This document shows positions 44,146 through 52,566 of a stretch of DNA of 64,000 nt, one piece after another (the stretch's first letter is position 1; the number at the start of each line of letters is the position of its first letter). The notes beneath the pieces were generated by a model. It was given only the letters and a program-made list of their open reading frames with translations, ran no database searches and was not told where the DNA came from. The DNA comes from Melioribacter roseus (GTDB taxonomy: Bacteria; Bacteroidota; Ignavibacteria; Ignavibacteriales; Melioribacteraceae), in NCBI GenBank assembly GCA_020724265.1, contig DYHH01000007.1:103620-167619 (forward strand), in the 5' to 3' direction. The translations under genes and the position numbers were made by a program.

Positions 44146-45593
44146 ACAATTGACTCGCGCGAATAATTATTATTCGCTATTTCATACAAAGTTCTAAAAG
44201 CAAGTTTAGTGATCTCTTCAAAGAGAACATGATTTAAAGTTTCCGGCTTATCGGTTGTTGAATGAAGATGAGTATAACTGAATCTGCTTGCAAAATATAA
44301 ACCGGGGATTCCCAGATTATGAAACGGTGATAGATCGGCACCGCCGCCAGCCCATGTTGCATCTACTGATAGATTTGCATTTTGCTTATCAAGTTCACGA
44401 GCTAAGTTCCATAAATTAGGAACGCTTTTCCCATTGCCGAGTTGAATGCTGTCGCCATGCCCAACACAATCCATATTTAACATTGCAGTAATTTTCTCTT
44501 TATCAACCGGAAGGTTATCGGCTAAAAATTGTGCACCTTCCAATCCCGATTCTTCATTAGAAAATAGAGCGAATATTATTGATCTTTTTGGATTTACTTC
44601 TTGAGTAGCAAATGCTCTTGCAATTTCTAATACCGCAGCGGAACCGGAGGCATTGTCATTTGCACCGGGAAAGAATATCTCCTTTCCTTGCTGTCCAACA
44701 TGATCAAGATGCGCACCGAGAATTACATATTCATCTTTTAACTTTTCATCACTTCCGGGAAGAATACTAATTATGTTTACTGTTTCCTTTTCCTTTTCAT
44801 ACTTTGCGTTTACAACAATTTGTACTTTCGAATTTGATTCAACCGAAAAAGGTTTCTTCTCTTCATCTATTTTTGTTTGGAGTTCGGTTAGTGTATAACC
44901 TGAATTTTTAAATAGATCATCGGCAACATGTAAATCAATATGAAGCTGTGGGAAATCCGTTAGCTGTTCGCCGCTTCCGTGTAAAACACTACCAATTGGT
45001 TTTCTCGGATTTTGATCATTCGGAAATGAAACAAATAATATTGCTTTAGCTCCATGATTAGCGGCAACTATCGATTTAGGGCGGGGAGTTCCTTCAGGCC
45101 AATTTTTATCATTAATTTTCCATCTCGGATTTTCTTTGAACACCATTACAATTTTATCTTTCACATCGATTCCGGCATAATCATTATAACCAATTTCTTC
45201 TGATAAGATTCCATATCCGGCAAACACTATTTCTCCGGTAAGATCTCCAGAACCGGTGAAACCGCGAAATACATAATCATCGCTAAGCTTGTATTCTTTT
45301 ACAATTTTGTCATCCTCAATTAGATTTAGCGAACATGGCGGGAAAACTTCATTATACTCAACATTAAATTTTTGGAAATATGATTTGCCTTGAAACGGCT
45401 GCAAACCAATTTTGCTGAATTCATTAGCTATAAATACTGCTGCTTTATAATAACCTTCGCTACCGCCGAGTCTTCCTTCAAGTTCTTCGCTTGCAAGGTA
45501 CTCAACAGTCTTCATAAGATTTTCGGATTTTATGAAATCGGATTGTGCAAAAGTTAAAGCAGATATCAAAATAATCAGTATAAATCGGTACAT
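44136..45593 (-). CDS. M28-family metallopeptidase with PA domain
   Basis: This protein has about 485 residues from the ATG at 45593 (MYRFILIILISALTFAQ), chosen because TGAGGAAACA lies directly before it. Signal peptide, then a PA-domain insert (EIVFAGYGILSEEIGYNDYAG ... DVKDKIVMV), then the M28 zinc peptidase core: LGAHLDHVG, PGANDNASGSAAVLEIA, FALFSNEESGLEGAQFLAD and MLNMDCVGHGDS. The final His is in YTHLHSTTD. It is an exported aminopeptidase or carboxypeptidase of broad specificity. No T9SS tail is seen, so it should remain periplasmic or be released. Confidence 0.93.
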   Translation of the reverse strand: MYRFILIILISALTFAQSDFIKSENLMKTVEYLASEELEGRLGGSEGYYKAAVFIANEFSKIGLQPFQGKSYFQKFNVEYNEVFPPCSLNLIEDDKIVKEYKLSDDYVFRGFTGSGDLTGEIVFAGYGILSEEIGYNDYAGIDVKDKIVMVFKENPRWKINDKNWPEGTPRPKSIVAANHGAKAILFVSFPNDQNPRKPIGSVLHGSGEQLTDFPQLHIDLHVADDLFKNSGYTLTELQTKIDEEKKPFSVESNSKVQIVVNAKYEKEKETVNIISILPGSDEKLKDEYVILGAHLDHVGQQGKEIFFPGANDNASGSAAVLEIARAFATQEVNPKRSIIFALFSNEESGLEGAQFLADNLPVDKEKITAMLNMDCVGHGDSIQLGNGKSVPNLWNLARELDKQNANLSVDATWAGGGADLSPFHNLGIPGLYFASRFSYTHLHSTTDKPETLNHVLFEEITKLAFRTLYEIANNNYSRESIVTK

Positions 45594-45701
45594 TGTTTCC
45601 TCAATAAATATGTTACAATTGTTCAAAAATAATAAAATTAGATAGGACTTCGTTATATCGAATTAATTTTATTTATTTTCCTTATAGGTGAAATTATTGT
45701 A

Positions 45702-45709
45702 TATGTTTG
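45702..45709 (+). promoter_or_regulatory. Possible -7 promoter element
   Basis: TATGTTTG matches the Bacteroidota -7 consensus TAnnTTTG exactly and lies about 75 bases before the B12/radical SAM start. The -33 region is poor (TTTTCC instead of TTTG), so the call is weak. Confidence 0.35.
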
Positions 45710-45784
45710 GTAGTTTACCATTCACAACGATCTTAATTAAATTGGGATTAAATTCTGATTAACCAAAAGAGAAAGGATGTTGCT

Positions 45785-47302
45785 TTGAATATTCTTTTAG
45801 TTTATCCGGAAATTCCTAAATCGATAATTCAGTTTACGGATATGGTAAAAGTAGCGGGACGGAAATCTGCATTCCCGCCGCTTGGTTTACTTACAATTGC
45901 TTCACTTTTGTCTGAGCAATGGAATAAAAAGTTAGTTGATTTAAATACCGCACCATTAAATGAAAGTGAAATTATTTGGGCTGACTTGGTTTTTATCAGC
46001 GCGATGAATGTTCAATCAAACAGCGTTCGAGAATTAATCGAAAGACTTAATCATTACGATAAAACAATTGTCGCAGGCGGGCCATTGTTTACACATGAGT
46101 ATAATGAGTATGACGGTGTAGATTATTTTGTATTAAATGAAGCCGAAATAACCCTCCCACAATTTTTAACCGATTTAGAAAACGGTAATCCTAAACATAT
46201 CTATAAATCCACCGAGTTTGCCGATGTTCACAAAACACCAAACCCTATGTGGGAGCTGGCAAACTTAAAGGATTATCTCTATGCAGTTGTTCAGTATTCG
46301 CGCGGATGCCCATACCTTTGTGATTTTTGTGATGTAACCGCACTCTTCGGAAGAAAACCGAGAGTTAAAACACCGGATCAGATAATAAATGAATTGGACA
46401 GTTTGATTGCCCACGGTAATAACGAACAAATACTTTTTGCAGACGATAACTTAATCGGCAATAAAAATTTATTAAAAAAGGAACTCTTGCCTGCTTTAAT
46501 AGAATGGCGAAAGAAGAACCCGTATGCACCCGGTTTTGCAACTCAAGTTACAATTAACTTAGTCGATGATGAAGAGCTTGCCAAGCTAATGTTGGAGGCT
46601 GGCTTCCGTCATATACTTGTGGGAATAGAATCAATTGATGAAGAGTCCCTTATTGCAATGAAGAAGAAACAAAACACGCGGCGAAATATATTAGAGGATA
46701 TTCGCCATTTGCAAGAATTGGGATTTATAATAACTGGTACATTTATAGTCGGGTTAGACACGGATAAACCGACAGTTTTCGATGATGTAATTAATTTCAT
46801 TCAAGAAAGCGGAATTGTTCTTTCTATTGTAAATATTCTCAAAGCCCCTCCCGGAACGGAATTATACGATCGAATGAAAAGTGAGAATAGATTACTCGAT
46901 ACTTTTAAGTTTGGTGAAGAAGCAACCAATGTAATTCCCAAAATGGGAATGGAAAAACTGAAGTCAGGTTACGAAAAAATAATTAACCGGATTTATTCCC
47001 CGGAAAGTGTTTACAAACGTATTGAAAAATATTTTGAATTGGAAAGAAAGTATAAAGTTCAACAGCCGCTTAAAAGGAAAATAACATTAAAAGATATATT
47101 TACAGCGCTAAGAATTTTTTATATACTCGGCTTTGCTGATAATAATAAAAAATTTTTTTGGAGACTCATTTATAAAACATTAAGAAAGAATTACAATTAC
47201 CTGGATTTAACGATTCTATTTTCGTTGATTCTTTACCAGTATAGTATCTTACGGGAGGAAAATATAACTGAAATAAAACGTTATTCTGAGTTAGCTGCAT
47301 AA
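45785..47302 (+). CDS. B12-binding radical SAM protein (DUF4070-type)
   Basis: This is a 505-residue protein. An N-terminal cobalamin-binding-like domain of about 130 residues (ILLVYPEIPKSIIQF ... FPPLGLLTIASLL) precedes a radical SAM core with YSRGCPYLCDFCDVTALFGR (CxxxCxxC). A C-terminal region of about 150 residues resembles DUF4070 (GTELYDRMKSENRL ... SPESVYKRI). The layout is shared with hopanoid methylases HpnP and HpnR and with several enzymes of unknown substrate. No hopanoid genes are near, so only the class is claimed. The start is a TTG with GAAAGGA 8 bases upstream. Confidence 0.88.
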   Translation: MNILLVYPEIPKSIIQFTDMVKVAGRKSAFPPLGLLTIASLLSEQWNKKLVDLNTAPLNESEIIWADLVFISAMNVQSNSVRELIERLNHYDKTIVAGGPLFTHEYNEYDGVDYFVLNEAEITLPQFLTDLENGNPKHIYKSTEFADVHKTPNPMWELANLKDYLYAVVQYSRGCPYLCDFCDVTALFGRKPRVKTPDQIINELDSLIAHGNNEQILFADDNLIGNKNLLKKELLPALIEWRKKNPYAPGFATQVTINLVDDEELAKLMLEAGFRHILVGIESIDEESLIAMKKKQNTRRNILEDIRHLQELGFIITGTFIVGLDTDKPTVFDDVINFIQESGIVLSIVNILKAPPGTELYDRMKSENRLLDTFKFGEEATNVIPKMGMEKLKSGYEKIINRIYSPESVYKRIEKYFELERKYKVQQPLKRKITLKDIFTALRIFYILGFADNNKKFFWRLIYKTLRKNYNYLDLTILFSLILYQYSILREENITEIKRYSELAA

Positions 47303-47332
47303 TAAATTTACATTATCGGTAAAGTTTTCTAT

Positions 47333-48367
47333 TTAAAATCTTCCTGCAATTTTTGTATTACATTTCCAACATTTACCGTCTTTCAGTTTAATATCAATCA
47401 CGGAATGCCAATCTCTTATAATAAGAGGTTCTTTGCAATTTTGGCAGTAAGTTGTTTGTCCCTCCAGGTTATGAATGTTACCGACATATACATATTTAAT
47501 ACCGCTGTTAAGTGCAATATTTCTTGCCATGTTTAAAGTCGAAGTCGGTGTTCTTGTTTTATCCAACATTTTAAAATCGGGATGGAAAGCCGTGAAGTGA
47601 ATCGGAACTTGATCGCCGAGGTTTTCTAAAATCCAATCGCACATTTGTTGAATTTCTTCAGGTGAATCGTTTTCATCGGGTATTAACAAAGTTGTAATTT
47701 CAAACCAAATATCGGTTTCATGTTTTAACCAATAAAGTGTATTTAATACATCATCAAGATGTGAAAAAGTAATTTTGTGATAAAACTGTTCGGTAAAAGC
47801 TTTTAAATCCACATTTGCTGCATCGATATATTTGTAAACATCTTTACGTGCTTCTTTATCAATGTAACCTGCCGTAACCATTACGGAATTTATTCCTTCT
47901 TCTCGTGCGAGTTTAGATATATCGATAACATATTCACCGAAAATAGTCGGATCGTTATATGTAAAAGCTATTGAAGGAGTTTTATATTTTTTTGCAATTT
48001 TTATTACATCGTCCGGTGAAGCTTCAACCGAACGAAGATCATCATATTTCGATTTACTGGTTGTCCAATTTTGGCAGAACTTACAACCAAGGTTACAACC
48101 GGCTGTTCCAAAACTTAATATATCGGTGCCGGGATAAAAATGACTAAGCGGTTTTTTCTCAATCGGGTCAACAGCAAAACCGGTTGGTCTTCCGTAACCG
48201 ATTGAATATAGTTTTCCGTTTATGTTCTCACGAATGAAGCAGAATCCTTTTTGTCCTTCTCCAATAGTACAATAGCGCGGACAAAGCGTACAAAGGATTT
48301 TCCCGTTATCTTTTAATTCCCACCAAAGTGCTTCTTTATTCTTTAATATACCCCCGGGATTTTCCAT
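47333..48367 (-). CDS. amrS: AmmeMemoRadiSam-system radical SAM enzyme
   Basis: This 344-residue protein has an N-terminal Cys-rich part (CTLCPRYCTIGEGQKGFCFIR) and the radical SAM motif FGTAGCNLGCKFCQNWTTSK. AFTYNDPTIFGEYVID and VTAGYIDKEA follow, then a C-terminal zinc ribbon (YCQNCKEPLIIR ... CWKCNTKI). This matches AmrS of the AmmeMemoRadiSam set, which is related to pyruvate-formate-lyase activators. Partners AmrA (AMMECR1-like) and AmrB (Memo-like) are not next to it in this window. The physiological reaction is uncertain. Confidence 0.93.
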   Translation of the reverse strand: MENPGGILKNKEALWWELKDNGKILCTLCPRYCTIGEGQKGFCFIRENINGKLYSIGYGRPTGFAVDPIEKKPLSHFYPGTDILSFGTAGCNLGCKFCQNWTTSKSKYDDLRSVEASPDDVIKIAKKYKTPSIAFTYNDPTIFGEYVIDISKLAREEGINSVMVTAGYIDKEARKDVYKYIDAANVDLKAFTEQFYHKITFSHLDDVLNTLYWLKHETDIWFEITTLLIPDENDSPEEIQQMCDWILENLGDQVPIHFTAFHPDFKMLDKTRTPTSTLNMARNIALNSGIKYVYVGNIHNLEGQTTYCQNCKEPLIIRDWHSVIDIKLKDGKCWKCNTKIAGRF

Positions 48368-48414
48368 GATAAAATGTGAATCCTTTATTTTTTACAAAAC
48401 AAAATTAAATCAAC

Positions 48415-48494
48415 AAATCCCGGGGATTTTTCGATTAGAATGAGTTTGACAAAATATTTTAGTTACTTAAGTAGCTGGGTAAATCCCGGGGATT
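48415..48494. promoter_or_regulatory. Two matching dyads AATCCC-G-GGGATT
   Basis: Between pyk and amrS, AAATCCCGGGGATTT (48415-48429) is a perfect 7+1+7 dyad. A second copy, AAATCCCGGGGATT (48481-48494), keeps 6+1+6. A third, half-conserved copy overlaps the amrS start (AAAATCCCGGGG on the minus strand at about 48352-48363). Between the dyads is a near palindrome AGTTACTTAAGTAGCT. Two symmetric copies 66 bases apart upstream of a gene look like operators, though paired hairpins are possible. Confidence 0.4.
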
Positions 48495-48504
48495 ACCAAA
48501 AAAA

Positions 48505-49932
48505 CTAAATCACAGCAAAGCGCATCCAATTTTCTCTTCCTTGTTCGTTATATGGTGCACCTGATGTAAATATAACAACATCTCCTTCTTTTACAAGTCC
48601 TTTATCCTTGATAATTCTTGTTGCCGATTCAATTGCCTTTTCTTCCTCCGAACAATCTTCTAAATAATGCGGAAAGATTCCCCAATAAAAATTAAGGTTG
48701 TTTAGAGTTTTATAATTATTAGAGATTGCAATAATGGGGGAGTCTGGTCTAAACTTTGAAATAACTCTTGCCTTGCGTCCGTGATTTGTAAACACAACAA
48801 TGCAAGCAGCTTTAACTTGCTCAGCAATAGTTGAAGTCGACCGTCCGAGTGAATCGAAAAGATTATCAACAATAGCTTCCGGAATTTTATAACTCGTTTG
48901 AATTTTGTAGTCTCGATGTTTCTCGGTTTTTAGGAGAATGCGGTTCATTATTTTTACAGCTTCAACCGGGTATTTACCAATTGAAGTTTCTGCACTCAAC
49001 ATTACAACATCGGTTCCATCCCAAACTGCATTTGCAACATCGGAAGCTTCGGCTCTTGTCGGTACCGGGTTATTTACCATAGATTCAAACATTTGCGTTG
49101 CGGTAATTACTAGTTTACCAACTGAATTACATGCACCTATTATTTGTTTTTGTATTATTGGTACATCTTGCGGAGGAAGTTCAACTCCCAAATCACCGCG
49201 AGCGACCATAATTCCATCTGCGACTTTTAAAATTTCATCAAAACTATCAACAGCTTCTTTCTTTTCAATTTTGGCTAATACCGGGATATTATAGTTTTTC
49301 TCTTTAAGCCATTTTTTAAGTTTAAGAATATCATTCGGACTTCTAACAAATGAAAGAGCGACAAAATCAATATGATGATTAACTCCAAAGTCTATATCTT
49401 GAAAATCCTTCTCGGTAAGTGAAGGCGTACTTAATTTCATACCCGGAAGATTCATTCCCTTTCTCGGTTTTAGAATTCCACCTTCAATAATTTCGCAAAC
49501 TAATGAATCGTTTTTCTTTTGTTTTACTTCAAGACTTATCATTCCATCATCGATTAATATTTTATCATTTACCTCAGCATCACCAATCAATTCATTATAT
49601 GAAGATGAAATAATTTTTTGTGTTCCTAAAATATCTTTATTAGTTATTTCAATGGAATTACCGGCAGTAAGTTCTATTTCCGGTTTGCTTAGTTCTCCGA
49701 TTCTTATTTTCGGACCTTGCAAATCCTGTAGTATTGGTATATGCAAACCAAGTGTGGATTTTACAGTATTAATTTTTGTAATAAGATCATCAAAATAATC
49801 GTAACTACCGTGAGAAAAATTTAAACGGAATGCATCAACGCCGGCATAAATTAATTGTGTTAACTTTTCTTCGGAATCACTAGCCGGACCAATTGTTGAA
49901 AGTATTTTTGTTTTTGCTAATCCTTCAATCAC
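48505..49932 (-). CDS. pyk: Pyruvate kinase
   Basis: This 475-residue protein has normal length and full motifs: KTKILSTIGPASDSEEKLTQLIYAGVDAFRLNFSHG at the N-terminus, LQDLQGPKIRIGEL, and MVARGDLGVELP in the active site. ITATQMFESMVNNPVPTRAEASDVANAV follows. The C-terminal regulatory domain is present (VVFTNHGRKARVIS ... EGDVVIFTSG). It makes pyruvate and ATP from phosphoenolpyruvate. It overlaps the Lon-like gene by 4 bases, so the two are co-transcribed. Confidence 0.98.
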   Translation of the reverse strand: MIEGLAKTKILSTIGPASDSEEKLTQLIYAGVDAFRLNFSHGSYDYFDDLITKINTVKSTLGLHIPILQDLQGPKIRIGELSKPEIELTAGNSIEITNKDILGTQKIISSSYNELIGDAEVNDKILIDDGMISLEVKQKKNDSLVCEIIEGGILKPRKGMNLPGMKLSTPSLTEKDFQDIDFGVNHHIDFVALSFVRSPNDILKLKKWLKEKNYNIPVLAKIEKKEAVDSFDEILKVADGIMVARGDLGVELPPQDVPIIQKQIIGACNSVGKLVITATQMFESMVNNPVPTRAEASDVANAVWDGTDVVMLSAETSIGKYPVEAVKIMNRILLKTEKHRDYKIQTSYKIPEAIVDNLFDSLGRSTSTIAEQVKAACIVVFTNHGRKARVISKFRPDSPIIAISNNYKTLNNLNFYWGIFPHYLEDCSEEEKAIESATRIIKDKGLVKEGDVVIFTSGAPYNEQGRENWMRFAVI

Positions 49933-52397
49933 TTTTTACCTTTTGCTGTTTTAGATTTTGTATGTGATGATTGTTTTTGTTGTTTTGGTCGTGATAGTTT
50001 ATGCATCTTTTCAAGTTTCTTTTCTACTTTCCCGAATACAGAATTTAATTCAAAATTACCTCTTGCTGTTAATTTGCCGGCTTTTACACCGGTTAATATT
50101 TCTATTGCTTCTTCAACTTTTTCAACCGGGTAAATGTGAAATTCTTTATTTAATACTGCATCTATAACTTCATCTTTCAGCATTAAGTCTTTTACATTCT
50201 GCTTGGGAATTATAACACCTTGTTTTTTATTTAAACCGACAGATTTACAAATATCAAAGAAACCTTCTATCTTTTCATTCACACTACCGATGGGCTGTAT
50301 ATCTCCTTTTTGATTGACAGAGCCTGTAATAGCTATATATTGTTTCAAAGGAATTTCCGATAGACAGGAAATCAAAGCACATATCTCCGTTATTGAAGCG
50401 CTATCTCCGTCAATCATTCCGTAACCTTGTTCAAATACCAAACTAGCGTTGAAAGATAAAGGTACTTTATTTCCGAATGTTCCCTTGAAGTAACCTGTAA
50501 TAACAAGTACACCTTTATTGTGAGTATTTCCACTTAAACCGGCTTCGCGTTCAACATTAATAATATTTCCGTTTCCCAATGATACGGATGCTGTAATACG
50601 GGTAGGTTTGCCGAAAGAATAATTTCCGTTGCCGTAAACCGCTAACCCGTTTACCTGACCGATACGTTCACCTTTTGTATCAATCATAATTGAACCGGTA
50701 GTAATCATTTCGGAAACTTTCGATTCATAAAGATTGTGTCTTTCTCTTGCGGACTTGTAAGCCTGGTTAACATGATAAGCTGTGACAATATCGTCTCCGT
50801 TATCTTTTGCCCAAAAACTTGATTCTCTTGTAAGATCTGTTATGTAAGCAAAACGTGTTGTAAGTTTATTTTTTTCTCCTGCATAACGAGCTCCGTATTC
50901 CGCAATCTTTGCAATTGCTGTTTTATCAAACTCAAATAAGTTTTCATTTTCAATAAGTTTCTTTATTATTCGTGCATATTCATTTAAAGCCGTGTCGGTT
51001 AATTTCATTTCATAATCAAACTCGGCTTTTATTTTAAATATTTTGTTGAAATCATCTTCGTAATTAGAAAGTATTGAATAGACATAATTATTGCCTACGA
51101 GAATAACTTTTGTTTTTATTTCAATCGGTTCAGGTTTTATTATACTTGGTGAGAATTGGTAAAAGTTTGCAAGGTCTTGAATTTCAAGTTTCCCGTAAAG
51201 TAAAACTCGTTTTAATGCTTTCCAAACACCGGGTTCACTGAATGCATCCATTGCATTGATTACAATATAACCCCCGCTTGCACGTAATAACGAACCCCCT
51301 TTAATGCGTGTGAAATCTGCATACCAACCACCTTGTCCATCGGAATATTTTTCTATTGTACCGAATAGATTGGTATAAGTTGGACTTGTTTCAATATAAA
51401 CCGGACATTGTTTTGTATTGGTATTATCAAGAATAATATTCACTTCGTAATCTTTTAGATAATCTACAATAAAACCGACATCCGATTTTTCTTGAGCAGG
51501 TTTTACACCTTTAAAAACTTCAAGATTAGTGTTAATGTTTTCTTTAACTTTCTCTAAATATTCCGAGACGGATTTATTCTTGTAAACAGCTTTAAGATGA
51601 CCGATCACAGCATTGATAAGATGTTCAACTTCATTTGCTTCAAGTTTGGAAATTGCATCACGTAAATCTTGACTTCGTTTTAAACTATTCTTAAAAAGTG
51701 TTTGCAATTCTTGTTGAAACTCACCGTACTTAAGTATAATTCTTTCCGCGTCTTCTTTTGTAATTTTCTTTTCTTTAACATACTGTTCAAGCTGTTGAAC
51801 CATTACCGGCTGCTCTTCAATAATTGCAAGGATCTCTGGTCGCGGAACTTCACCGACTTTTATTTGCCCTAATGTTAATCCTTCTTTATTTAATAGAGCT
51901 TCAAATTCATTTAACATTTTTTGTTGTTCTTCAGAGTAACTTGCAATCACATTCTTTTTAATTTCTAAAAAAGATTCACTTTCTAAAGCTTGCGGAATAT
52001 GTTCTTGAAGATATTTAATAGAATCAAGTAAGTCTTTTCTGAACTTGCATGCTTTGCCTGCATTAAACTCCAAAAGTTTCGGTCGGTCAACATCTTCAAA
52101 ATTATTTACGTATGCATAGTCTTTCAGGTTAGAACATTCTGGTGAAATTGTCTCTAACATTGATTTTATAGTATACATCTTGCCGGTTCCGGAAAGACCG
52201 GTAACAAAAATATTATAACCGGGACTATCCATATCCACACCCAGTTTAAGAGCTTTTAACGCCCGCTCTTGACCAACAACACCTTCAATAGGTTTTACTT
52301 TAGATGTAGATTCAAATTCGAAAATATCGGGGTTGCAGTACCACCGAAGTTCTTCCGGTTTTAGTTCTTTTGGTCTTGGAGCTTTAAGATTTGCCAT
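49929..52397 (-). CDS. Lon-like AAA+ protease (S16 family)
   Basis: This 822-residue protein belongs to the Lon-related, LonC/LonB-like group annotated as AAA family ATPase S16. Walker A reads NIFVTGLSGTGKMYTIKSML. A long coiled insertion occupies residues 100-300. The C-terminal S16 domain has the catalytic Ser in GYGMIDGDSASITEICALIS and the catalytic Lys in the GSVNEKIEGFFDIC segment. It lacks the N-terminal LAN domain of Lon. The C-terminus is basic (HTKSKTAKGKK). It should degrade damaged or regulatory proteins in the cytoplasm; substrates unknown. The pairing with pyk looks incidental. Confidence 0.9.
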   Translation of the reverse strand: MANLKAPRPKELKPEELRWYCNPDIFEFESTSKVKPIEGVVGQERALKALKLGVDMDSPGYNIFVTGLSGTGKMYTIKSMLETISPECSNLKDYAYVNNFEDVDRPKLLEFNAGKACKFRKDLLDSIKYLQEHIPQALESESFLEIKKNVIASYSEEQQKMLNEFEALLNKEGLTLGQIKVGEVPRPEILAIIEEQPVMVQQLEQYVKEKKITKEDAERIILKYGEFQQELQTLFKNSLKRSQDLRDAISKLEANEVEHLINAVIGHLKAVYKNKSVSEYLEKVKENINTNLEVFKGVKPAQEKSDVGFIVDYLKDYEVNIILDNTNTKQCPVYIETSPTYTNLFGTIEKYSDGQGGWYADFTRIKGGSLLRASGGYIVINAMDAFSEPGVWKALKRVLLYGKLEIQDLANFYQFSPSIIKPEPIEIKTKVILVGNNYVYSILSNYEDDFNKIFKIKAEFDYEMKLTDTALNEYARIIKKLIENENLFEFDKTAIAKIAEYGARYAGEKNKLTTRFAYITDLTRESSFWAKDNGDDIVTAYHVNQAYKSARERHNLYESKVSEMITTGSIMIDTKGERIGQVNGLAVYGNGNYSFGKPTRITASVSLGNGNIINVEREAGLSGNTHNKGVLVITGYFKGTFGNKVPLSFNASLVFEQGYGMIDGDSASITEICALISCLSEIPLKQYIAITGSVNQKGDIQPIGSVNEKIEGFFDICKSVGLNKKQGVIIPKQNVKDLMLKDEVIDAVLNKEFHIYPVEKVEEAIEILTGVKAGKLTARGNFELNSVFGKVEKKLEKMHKLSRPKQQKQSSHTKSKTAKGKK

Positions 52398-52566
52398 CGG
52401 TTTACCATACGTTTATTCGAAGTGTAATTCAAAAATAATATAAAAATTGTTGTGTTTGAAATAGAGCAAAAGCTTTTCACTTTAATTGCCCTTAAATAGA
52501 AGAAGTCGGATTTTTGATATCCATTATTAAGTAATTGAAGTAGAACTACGAAAAAGATTTACTTTT

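Noticed and set aside
45785..47302. B12/radical SAM gene as a hopanoid or tetraether enzyme
   Set aside because: Domain layout alone does not set the substrate, and no hopanoid synthesis genes are in the window.
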